From NCBI GenBank assembly GCA_910585345.1, contig CAJUDS010000001.1:423108-487107 (forward strand): a DNA stretch of 64,000 nucleotides, written 5' to 3'. The notes under the pieces were generated by a model. That model searched no databases. It was not told the DNA's origin and worked only from the letters and a program-made list of their open reading frames with translations. The DNA is from an uncultured Lachnospiraceae bacterium (lineage in GTDB: Bacteria; Bacillota; Clostridia; Lachnospirales; Lachnospiraceae). Positions 43,617-51,248 of the stretch are shown in pieces. The translations under genes and the position numbers were made by a program. Position 1 is the stretch's first letter. The number at the start of each line of letters is the position of its first letter.

Positions 43617-43783
43617 ATGCTGCCATCTCCCTGTAATTCCATCTCCATACAAGCGCATGGTTCCTTTGTCTCCGGATTCATATGCGGAAATTCATATGTG
43701 GACTGCGGAGAGAACGAAACCCAATATGCCGGCACCTGATGCGTCATCCCACAGACCGGACATTTATACCAGTAGCTTTCCAT
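43613..43783 (-). CDS. Small Cys-containing protein at the head of the feo operon
   Basis: A 56-residue protein starting MESYWYKCPVCGMTHQVPAY and ending TKEPCACMEMELQGDGSI. The CxxC plus CxC arrangement suggests a single zinc- or iron-binding ribbon. The ATG at 43783 has AAGGAGG upstream; a longer open frame to 43963 has no ribosome site and reads like non-coding DNA. The stop overlaps feoA by 4 bases, so it belongs to the feo operon. I do not recognise a named family; it may be an FeoC-like or metal-sensing accessory. Confidence 0.75.
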   Translation of the reverse strand: MESYWYKCPVCGMTHQVPAYWVSFSPQSTYEFPHMNPETKEPCACMEMELQGDGSI

Positions 43784-43959
43784 GGTTACTGCCTCCTTTG
43801 TCGTTTGTTTTATTATACTACACTGACAGACATAAGAAAAGGCAGTTTCCTCTTTCCTGTCAAGCAAGTTATGAAACTCCCTCTTTTCAACAAAAAAGCG
43901 GACTGCATATACAGCCCGCAGGAAATTATTGCATTCAAATCGAAATCCCTGTCCGGGAA

Positions 43960-45315
43960 TCACTTAGGTGAACTGCTTTTCTTCTTAAAATAATCATCAA
44001 TGCCTTTTTTAATATCTTCCAGCTCCAACGATTTCGAAAAGTAACCCGCCGGTTTTAAAGCCACCACCTTTTTGACGCTCTCTTTGTCAACTCTGCTCGT
44101 CAGAAAAATTACCGGAATATCCGCAAATTCTTCTTCCGAGCGAATCATTTTCAAAATCTGGCTGCCATCGCAGACAGGCATTTCATAGTCCAGCACCACC
44201 AGATCAGGCCGGTCCAGCGTTATGCAGCGGATGGCGGACAGCCCGGACTTCGCCAAGGAAACTTCGTAGTCTTTTGACAGCAAATCTTTTATAACCTGAC
44301 GCATCAGTTCGGAATCATCTACCACGAGCACCTTATTTTTCTTGCTCTGTTTATTTTTAGCCAGATATTTCCTCACCTCAAGCATGGCGTTGTCCGCTTT
44401 GATAGAAGTTTCCTCCTCCTGTTCCAGCAGATGCGGCGCCATGGCACAGTAGGCAAAATACCCTTTCCCGCCCGTATGAAACAAAAGGCTGAACTGCGGT
44501 TTCTGCCTCTCAAACACTCTCTGAAACTGATCGTAAGTCAGCAGATTTTCTTCTTTCATTTCACAGGGACCGGAAGACGGAAAATGCATCCTGATGCGGT
44601 TCACAAACTGCTGCGCCGTGTACCGGGAAGCGTTTACCAGCAATTCATTCATCGTATTCGATTCTCCCCCCATCATACTGCCAATCGTATTGAGAATCAG
44701 CTTTTCCTCCAATACAAGAATAATTTCCCAATTCTCATCCTTTCCGTCGCCATAGACAAGACGGTAATAAATCCCGTTCCCGAATTTTTCCCCGTTGTAG
44801 CATTCGCTGACTACCTGCGCTTTTAATTGAAACAGATCGTCCATAAGCCGGATAATGATCTGACACATCGCCGCCTGCTCTTCCTCCAGCAGCAGATCCC
44901 GCCACTTACTGGTTACCTTACCCGTAATCGCGCAGTCTTCCGTCAGAGTATGCCCGATCAGCCATCCTGCGCAGACGCCCAGGAAGTGACTGACCGCGTC
45001 CGCCGAAAAAGACGTTTTCTGCAGCTCCTTTTCCAGGGCCGGAAGCGTCTTTTTCCGGAAATTATCATGAAGATGTCTATGCGTTTCATAATCAGCATAA
45101 TGAATCGATGCCATATAAGCCTCTTCCTCTGCAAAATGCTTCATGGCATGGTCCTTAAAATATTTAATTCCCTCCTGACAGACCCATTGGCTTTTTTCTT
45201 TCTGCTTCCCGTTCCTGAACAGCTTATCCAGAATACTGAAAAGTTTTTTATGCTCCCTGTCGATAAAATCCACGCCGATATTAAAGCGGTCCTGCCATAC
45301 CAGTTGATTGCCCAT
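43960..45315 (-). CDS. Hemerythrin - middle domain - response regulator receiver fusion
   Basis: A 451-residue cytoplasmic protein. Residues 1-135 form a bacteriohemerythrin with plausible di-iron ligands H22, H60xxxE64, H79xxxH83 and H122xxxxD127. Residues about 150-315 form a domain with ILVLEEKLILNTIGSMMGGES and MNELLVNASRYTAQQF, which may be related to CheX-type phosphatases (weak call). Residues about 325-445 are a receiver domain: VLVVDDSELMRQ, phospho-acceptor Asp in DLVVLDYEMP, Thr/Ser in FLTSRVD and the conserved Lys in LKPAGYFSKSL. It would link oxygen or iron binding to a phosphorelay. No kinase gene is adjacent. AAGGAG precedes the ATG. Confidence 0.82.
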   Translation of the reverse strand: MGNQLVWQDRFNIGVDFIDREHKKLFSILDKLFRNGKQKEKSQWVCQEGIKYFKDHAMKHFAEEEAYMASIHYADYETHRHLHDNFRKKTLPALEKELQKTSFSADAVSHFLGVCAGWLIGHTLTEDCAITGKVTSKWRDLLLEEEQAAMCQIIIRLMDDLFQLKAQVVSECYNGEKFGNGIYYRLVYGDGKDENWEIILVLEEKLILNTIGSMMGGESNTMNELLVNASRYTAQQFVNRIRMHFPSSGPCEMKEENLLTYDQFQRVFERQKPQFSLLFHTGGKGYFAYCAMAPHLLEQEEETSIKADNAMLEVRKYLAKNKQSKKNKVLVVDDSELMRQVIKDLLSKDYEVSLAKSGLSAIRCITLDRPDLVVLDYEMPVCDGSQILKMIRSEEEFADIPVIFLTSRVDKESVKKVVALKPAGYFSKSLELEDIKKGIDDYFKKKSSSPK

Positions 45316-45402
45316 ACTTTTCTCTCCTTATGCCGCATATGCCGTTTGGCACTGCGAATATACTATAGGAAAAGTATACCATAAACGGGAAATGAAAACA
45401 AC

Positions 45403-46500
45403 TTATTTCAAGGTCTCGCTGTTGTTTATTACAAGGCTGCTATAGAGGAATAGTATGTCGCACCCCGCAAAATCAATAAACCGGCCCAGATAATCCGGAT
45501 GAATGTAACGAATATCCACCAGCGTAATCCGGGAATATCCGCTGACCAGCAGCGGCGCCATACTTGAACCAAAAGAATCTCGGAACACCACAAGCCGCCT
45601 GTTATTCCGCGCTTTTGGGTTTTCTATCGTCAGAAGCGACACGGAGCCTGCCAGAAACATTTCATAAGGATCTCTGCCTGCTGCCTTTTCCATGTCGTAT
45701 ACGGGAATTTCCTTTCCGTTCTGCCAGTCATATACCGTGCAGCCATCAATGCTTTCGTTTGTCAGATAACATAGTTTCTCCGCCGGCAGCGGCAGCGCCG
45801 CCTGTCCATAATACACACCGTGAAAATCCTGCTTCAGCGTATGCAGTTCATACGACTGCGTAATTTCCGTTCCCATAGCTTCTGCAAGCCGCCGGGCTGC
45901 ATCCGTAATTTTTTCCTGCCGCCAGTGCGTGTCTGTCTTATAGTAGTCATCCTTCTCCAGGAGATCTGAAACCGGAATGTACTTTGCAAAATCAGCCTTC
46001 TGTGCCATCCGTCTCTCAAAATCCGCATAGTCCATGGAAAGATGTCCGCTCTCCTGTGCCAGATAACAGTTTTTATCGGGAATCACGGAAAGAAAAACCT
46101 TATTTTCCTCTGTCAGATATTTGCCGCAGATATACCGAAAACGCTGCACCGCCCGTTCCATCGCGTTTTCGTTGGCCGGATATTCCATGGCCGCAATAAA
46201 ACCGTCTGTTATATAGATTCCATTGTTATCTTTTCTCCCAAAAACAGCATCCGCTGTCAATGCCTTTATCGTACGAAACTGGTCCCGAAAAGGAAATGCA
46301 TCCGCCGCATATTCTTCAAAAGCATCCATAAACTGCCCGCTCCATACCGTATCTGCCCGCAGTCCGGGCATCGCTGCCAGACTTCTTCTTTCACTGTCCG
46401 AATAGCTTTTATCCGGCAGTAAAATACACAGCGCAAATCCTCCCGCCAACAACAATGCAAACAGGAAACAGACAGCAATATTCTTCTTCCGCATATCCAT
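45403..46500 (-). CDS. DHHW-family (AlgJ/AlgX-like) acetylation-system protein
   Basis: A 365-residue protein with an N-terminal signal anchor (residues 7-28, NIAVCFLFALLLAGGFALCILLP). The DHHW-type motif appears as YYKTDTHW near residue 190, and FRDSFGSSMAPLL near residue 310 supplies the serine of the SGNH-like fold. Proteins of this group act outside the membrane with an MBOAT partner to O-acetylate cell-surface polymers. The MBOAT gene ends 12 bases upstream. GGAG lies 9 bases ahead of the ATG. Confidence 0.85.
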   Translation of the reverse strand: MDMRKKNIAVCFLFALLLAGGFALCILLPDKSYSDSERRSLAAMPGLRADTVWSGQFMDAFEEYAADAFPFRDQFRTIKALTADAVFGRKDNNGIYITDGFIAAMEYPANENAMERAVQRFRYICGKYLTEENKVFLSVIPDKNCYLAQESGHLSMDYADFERRMAQKADFAKYIPVSDLLEKDDYYKTDTHWRQEKITDAARRLAEAMGTEITQSYELHTLKQDFHGVYYGQAALPLPAEKLCYLTNESIDGCTVYDWQNGKEIPVYDMEKAAGRDPYEMFLAGSVSLLTIENPKARNNRRLVVFRDSFGSSMAPLLVSGYSRITLVDIRYIHPDYLGRFIDFAGCDILFLYSSLVINNSETLK

Positions 46501-46512
46501 AAGACAATGCTC

Positions 46513-47910
46513 CTAAAATCTGAAATACAAAAAAGGCTGAAACGATCCGTCCACAAGATAAGCCGTAATCACCAGCAGCAGCAACAACAGCATAAGCGGT
46601 TCCAACGCATTTACGATCCTGCCGGCAACCCGGTTTTCAGAAACTTTTTTCAAAATACTGCCTGCCGCAGGCGTAGCCCCGATTGCCGCCGCCAATATTA
46701 CAATGCCAAAACTCCGCAGACAATAAAATGCTTCCGGCGAAACGAAAGGAATCCCGCCCGCGCCAAAAAGTCCTGCAATATCCTCAAACGCCTGTCCCAT
46801 ATCGCATGCGTTGAACACAATAAAACTAAGCAGTACAGAAAACAGCACGTAAATATGCGACAAGACCCGGCATTTTTTCAGTAATGCAAGCAGCCACAGC
46901 TTTTCGGCCGCCAGCAGCGCCGCAAAAAGCAATCCCCATACCACAAAGTTCCATGACGCTCCATGCCACAGCCCGGTCAGCATCCATACGATTGTGATGT
47001 TAAGGAACTGCCGCGCTCTTCCTACGCGGTTTCCTCCTAACGGAATATAAACATAATCCCTGAACCATGCGCCAAGCGAAATATGCCACCTGCGCCAGAA
47101 TTCCGTAATGCTGGCGGAAACATAAGGATATCTGAAGTTTTCCGGAAACCGGAAACCGAATATCCGCCCCAATCCAATGGCCATGTCACTATATCCTGAA
47201 AAATCAAAGTAAATCTGCAGCATAAAAGCAACCGCATACAACCAGTAGAACAATACCGATTTTTCCTGCGAAGCGCGAAAAGCGCCGCAAAGTTCCGCCA
47301 GCTGATTCGCAAGCAGAATCTTTTTGGACAGACCTGTCACAAAGCGGCGTATTCCTCCCGCCGCCATATCCCAGGTATGCATCCGCACTGCCAACTGTCC
47401 GGAAATATCGCGGTACCGTACAATAGGCCCGGCAACCAACTGGGGAAACATCGTGATATAAACCGCCAAATTGGAAAAATTCTTCTGCGCCGTCTCTCCC
47501 CGGTATACATCCACCGTATAACTGATCATCTGAAACGTATAAAAACTGATGCCGACAGGCAGCGCAGCATGTAAAACAGGCATTCTTCCGCCTGTCAAAA
47601 CGGCTGCATTGGCAAGCAGAAAATCTGCGTATTTGAAATAGAGTAAAAAGGAAAGGCTGACGGCAACAGAAATAATACACCATCGGAAGGCAGATTTTTT
47701 CCCTCTGTATTTCTCTGCCAGCAGCCCAAAACCATATCCGGACAAAACGGAAATACCCAGTAAAAAAATATATTGGGGTTCTCCCCAGGCATAGAATACA
47801 ATACTGGCCAGAAGCAGAACCGCATTTTTCAGACGGTCGGAAACGAAAAAATAGAGCGCTGCCGTTAAAGGCAGAAAGTAATATAAAAAACAAAGACTTG
47901 AAAATACCAT
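46513..47910 (-). CDS. MBOAT family O-acyltransferase (AlgI/DltB type)
   Basis: A 465-residue membrane protein with about ten to eleven hydrophobic segments. Family markers are VSYFTFQMISYTVDVYRG-like YTFQMISYTVDVYRGE, YFDFSGYSDMAIGLGRIFGF, FWRRWHISLGAWFRDYVYIPLGGNR and the catalytic His in MLTGLWHGASWNF. It moves acyl groups across the membrane for the partner DHHW protein. There is no strong ribosome site; translation is probably coupled to the DUF4358 gene, whose stop is 11 bases upstream. Confidence 0.93.
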   Translation of the reverse strand: MVFSSLCFLYYFLPLTAALYFFVSDRLKNAVLLLASIVFYAWGEPQYIFLLGISVLSGYGFGLLAEKYRGKKSAFRWCIISVAVSLSFLLYFKYADFLLANAAVLTGGRMPVLHAALPVGISFYTFQMISYTVDVYRGETAQKNFSNLAVYITMFPQLVAGPIVRYRDISGQLAVRMHTWDMAAGGIRRFVTGLSKKILLANQLAELCGAFRASQEKSVLFYWLYAVAFMLQIYFDFSGYSDMAIGLGRIFGFRFPENFRYPYVSASITEFWRRWHISLGAWFRDYVYIPLGGNRVGRARQFLNITIVWMLTGLWHGASWNFVVWGLLFAALLAAEKLWLLALLKKCRVLSHIYVLFSVLLSFIVFNACDMGQAFEDIAGLFGAGGIPFVSPEAFYCLRSFGIVILAAAIGATPAAGSILKKVSENRVAGRIVNALEPLMLLLLLLVITAYLVDGSFQPFLYFRF

Positions 47911-47921
47911 ATTCTGCAGTT

Positions 47922-48506
47922 TTATCCGATTGCCGTTTCCGCTATCATCTCTGCGCCGTCCAGCACAGACAACGCCTTATCCCGAAACGTTTCCATCATT
48001 TCAGCCTCACCGTAAGCTGTAATCACATAAGACGCGTCTACCTGGATGATCAGCAGTGTATCCGGCTGGCCGCATATCCACTGTCTGTCCAGTATTTCCG
48101 TTTTTACCGCGTCAGCAAAATCATTCCTGTTAACGCCGTCTTTCAAATGATAGGCCGCGCCCGTAAATATGTTTCCATTCATCATATGCACCATGGAAGC
48201 CGCATCGTCAATATTGGCGCACTGACTTTCCGGCAGCCCCAGCGTAAACTGCAGTTCCTCCGTGCTGTTGATATCAAATTTACCCGGCGCATCCATAACC
48301 GCTGCATCCTGATTCCCGCCATACATGGCAAACAGCTCATCTTCCCCGTAGGCTCCTTTTACCGCATCCAATATAGCAAGCGCATCCTCATATGCGGATG
48401 CTTCCGCGGCCTCATCTTTTCCGGACGGATCCTGGCTGCCGCCGCACCCGGATACCAGAAAAGCTGTCAGAATTGCCAAAAACAATCGTATCGTCCTTTT
48501 CATCAT
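47922..48506 (-). CDS. DUF4358 domain lipoprotein
   Basis: A 194-residue lipoprotein: MMKRTIRLFLAILTAFLVSGCGG (lipobox VSGC), an Ala/Glu-rich linker, then the DUF4358 domain (for example QCANIDDAASMVHMMN, DTLLIIQVDASYVITAYGE). Genes of this family often sit with MBOAT/DHHW acetylation genes, as here, suggesting a role in the same surface system, but the activity is unknown. The start at 48506 follows GGAGAATACG; the longer frame lacks a ribosome site. Confidence 0.8.
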   Translation of the reverse strand: MMKRTIRLFLAILTAFLVSGCGGSQDPSGKDEAAEASAYEDALAILDAVKGAYGEDELFAMYGGNQDAAVMDAPGKFDINSTEELQFTLGLPESQCANIDDAASMVHMMNGNIFTGAAYHLKDGVNRNDFADAVKTEILDRQWICGQPDTLLIIQVDASYVITAYGEAEMMETFRDKALSVLDGAEMIAETAIG

Positions 48507-48588
48507 CGTATTCTCCATCATTCCTATCAACCAGACAGCACCCCCGCATTCCATAACCGTATCCGCACAATGAGAGATCGATCACTTT

Positions 48589-50031
48589 CTACTGCTGTTT
48601 CGCACCCGGCAGGCGCAGTCTGAAAATCCGCCGCATCAGTTCCCTGCCATGGAAGGGTATCAACGGATAAATATAACTTGTATTGGCTACTGTCCTGTTG
48701 CAGGCAATGCTGAGCAGACAGAGCAAAACCGCCCCGATATAGCCCCATAAACCGAACAGGCTGGTAGCAATCAAATTCAAAATACGCATAAATTTCAGCG
48801 CATAGCCAAGCTCATAACTGGACTGGGTATAATTAGCAATGGCCACAAAGGCCATGTAGAGCATAATCTCGGAATTGAACCAGCCGCTGTTCACGGAAAA
48901 CTCTCCCAGCACCAGCGCGGCCATGACGCTCAAAGGCGTGCTCAGCATATTCGGCGTATTCACAGCCGCCAGCCGCAGACCGTCTATGGCTAGTTCCAGT
49001 ACCAGAAACTGCCAGATCAGCGGCAGATTGATTTCATCCTGTATCCGGATAAAGTCAAAAGACTGCGGTATCCACTGTGGATTTTGCATAAGCAGCAAAA
49101 AAGTCGGCGTCAGCAGATAGGTAATAAAAGCAATCAAAAATCTCGAAAAGCGCAGATACGTTCCCGTAATCGGCGGAAAATAGTAGTCATCCGCCTCGTC
49201 AATCACATCAAACACCGTTGTCGGCGTGATCATTGCCGAAGGTGAATTATCCACAAGGATTACGATATTTCCTTCCAGCACATGCGCCGCCGCCGTATCC
49301 GGCCGCTCTGTAAACTTAAACTTCGGAAACGGATTATACCACTTCCGTTTATACAGGCATTCCGCCAGACTTTCCTGATTCATCGTCAGGGCGTCCACCC
49401 GGATATTGCGGATACCGTCTTTGATTTTCTCTAAAAACGCATGATCCACACGCGAATCCATATAACACAGCACAATATCCGTCTGGGAACTTTCACCCGC
49501 ATTCATCATTTCCATGCACAGGTCCGTGCTGCGAATGCGTCTGCGGATCAACGCCGTATTAAATACCACTGTCTCCACAAAGCCGTCTTTGGAACCCCGC
49601 AGCACCTTATCTTTCTCCGGTTCGGATACGCTTCTGGCCGGATACGTGCGCGCATCGATCAAAATAGCTTTCTCATATCCGTCAATCAAAAGAATCAGCA
49701 CGCCGGACATTACATTATGGACAATGTCCTGCCATGTATCGTTTACATCCACTTCCACATAGGGCATATGCTTTTTCAACAGCTCATGCACATCCGCCGC
49801 CATATCCTGCTCTGTAATTCCAATTAGATATTGCAGCATTTTTTCCATTAGCTCATCTTTGCAGAATCCATCGATAAAGAAAAAACACGCCTCTTTCCCG
49901 CCGATATGGATGACCCTGTAAACAATATCGAAATTTTTGCCGATGGAAAGGGTCTGTTTCATATACTGCAGATCAAAGGACAGTTTACCTGTCATTTTTT
50001 CCTGCTCTTCGTTTTTCATCAAACTTCCCAA
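48589..50031 (-). CDS. GerA-family spore germination protein (SpoVAF-like)
   Basis: A 480-residue protein with a soluble N-terminal half and four to five transmembrane segments in the C-terminal half. The GerA signature stretches are FVETVVFNTALIRRRIRSTDL, VILVDNSPSAMITPTTVFDV, DDYYFPPITGTYLRFSRF and AVNTPNMLSTPLSVMAALVLGEF. It resembles SpoVAF more than nutrient-receptor GerAA because the N-terminal extension is short. The start is a TTG at 50031 with AAAGGAG 8 bases upstream. No gerB/gerC or spoVA genes are nearby. This gene is strong evidence for endospore formation. Confidence 0.88.
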   Translation of the reverse strand: MGSLMKNEEQEKMTGKLSFDLQYMKQTLSIGKNFDIVYRVIHIGGKEACFFFIDGFCKDELMEKMLQYLIGITEQDMAADVHELLKKHMPYVEVDVNDTWQDIVHNVMSGVLILLIDGYEKAILIDARTYPARSVSEPEKDKVLRGSKDGFVETVVFNTALIRRRIRSTDLCMEMMNAGESSQTDIVLCYMDSRVDHAFLEKIKDGIRNIRVDALTMNQESLAECLYKRKWYNPFPKFKFTERPDTAAAHVLEGNIVILVDNSPSAMITPTTVFDVIDEADDYYFPPITGTYLRFSRFLIAFITYLLTPTFLLLMQNPQWIPQSFDFIRIQDEINLPLIWQFLVLELAIDGLRLAAVNTPNMLSTPLSVMAALVLGEFSVNSGWFNSEIMLYMAFVAIANYTQSSYELGYALKFMRILNLIATSLFGLWGYIGAVLLCLLSIACNRTVANTSYIYPLIPFHGRELMRRIFRLRLPGAKQQ

Positions 50032-50154
50032 TCAAAAAACTCCTTTCGGACTGTTTCTCATTAATGTGTCCGCCGAAAGAAGTTTTTATGCGGAGCAAAA
50101 GCCAAATTGTTACAAACCGTTTACCGCTGCGAACAATATGTCTAACTCACCCTG

Positions 50155-50679
50155 TTAAAGCGTCTTTTTCTTTGCCGTGCTGCCAAAGCCGCCGTGACGG
50201 AGCTCATGCGTATCATCATCCGTGGTAATGCCATACTCCGTAAAAACACCCTGTATAATGCCCATGCCGCTCTCGATCCGCATCTCACGCCCTGCTCTGG
50301 AATCATTTGTAAGTTGTGCGATGATATGCCCCTCGTTATCCGCATTAAAATAGTCGCTGTCCACAATCCCCACCGTATTATTCAACTGCAGACGGTAATT
50401 AAACCCAAGCCCGCTCTTTGGATACAGGCTGAGCACCCAGCTGTCCTCCATCTCCACACGGATACCGGTAGGCACCCGGATTCCCTCTCCCGGTCTCAGA
50501 TTAAATGTAAACGGTGAATAAAAATCATACCCTGCACTGCCTACCGTAGCTCTTGTCGGAAGTTGTATCCTGCCATATATATCATGGATCTCCGCATCCG
50601 TAAACCCCGGCATAGCCTCCTTAAAATCCTCCGCAAACTGCTCTTCGCTCACTCTGTGAAATCTCGCAATCCGTTTCAT
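50155..50679 (-). CDS. dut: dUTP diphosphatase (trimeric Dut family)
   Basis: A 174-residue dUTPase. Family motifs are RATVGSAGYDFYSP (motif 1), YPKSGLGF (motif 2), NNTVGIVDSDYFNADNEGHI (motif 3) and the flexible P-loop-like tail HGGFGSTAKKKTL (motif 5). It turns dUTP into dUMP and keeps uracil out of DNA. Motif 2 has PKSGLG in place of the more usual GRSGLA. The ATG at 50679 has AAAGGAGG upstream; the longer open frame is not needed. It follows nrdG at a distance of 41 bases, so it joins a deoxynucleotide operon. Confidence 0.9.
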   Translation of the reverse strand: MKRIARFHRVSEEQFAEDFKEAMPGFTDAEIHDIYGRIQLPTRATVGSAGYDFYSPFTFNLRPGEGIRVPTGIRVEMEDSWVLSLYPKSGLGFNYRLQLNNTVGIVDSDYFNADNEGHIIAQLTNDSRAGREMRIESGMGIIQGVFTEYGITTDDDTHELRHGGFGSTAKKKTL

Positions 50680-50720
50680 GTTTCCTCCTTTGCTGTGATA
50701 CATCTCTTCTGGTTTCTCTT

Positions 50721-51230
50721 TTACCGATAATCTCCGCAATGCAGAACCGGAGCCGCACCATCCGTCTGTGCCAGACTCTTTTTCACATCAATAACTCTCT
50801 GGTTTCTGCTGCCCTTCCATAAAAGTTTAGGATCTCTTTCCCCTATATGAAATTCCCCGTCTACAAGCACATCTATATTTTTCATCATCGGATATCCCGC
50901 TACGTTTTCCCATATATCTCCCGTATAGAGCCAGATCGTCTTATCCGGATACTTACTCCTGATTTCACTGATCAGCTCCTTTACATCCGCACGGTTCGCG
51001 GGATGCAGCGGGTCGCCGCCGGAAAATGTAACGCCTGAAATATAGGATTTTTCCAACTGTTCAAATATTTCCTGCCGGGCGGCATCATCAAACAAAAGTC
51101 CGCCGTTCGGATCCCATGTCACCGGATTGTGGCATTCTCTGCAGCAGTGCTCGCAGCCTGCCACCCACAGAACGACACGCAGACCGTCCCCGTTAAGCAT
51201 GTCGTCCTTTGTGATATTATGATACCTCAT
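50721..51230 (-). CDS. nrdG: Anaerobic ribonucleotide reductase activating enzyme
   Basis: A 169-residue radical SAM protein. The cluster motif C-x3-C-x2-C is in GCEHCCRECHNP (residues about 25-36), followed by GVTFSGGDPLHP, the SAM-binding segment. It makes the glycyl radical on NrdD. It lies 18 bases downstream of nrdD on the same transcript. Confidence 0.96.
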   Translation of the reverse strand: MRYHNITKDDMLNGDGLRVVLWVAGCEHCCRECHNPVTWDPNGGLLFDDAARQEIFEQLEKSYISGVTFSGGDPLHPANRADVKELISEIRSKYPDKTIWLYTGDIWENVAGYPMMKNIDVLVDGEFHIGERDPKLLWKGSRNQRVIDVKKSLAQTDGAAPVLHCGDYR

Positions 51231-51248
51231 TCTCTGTCCTCTCCCCGT

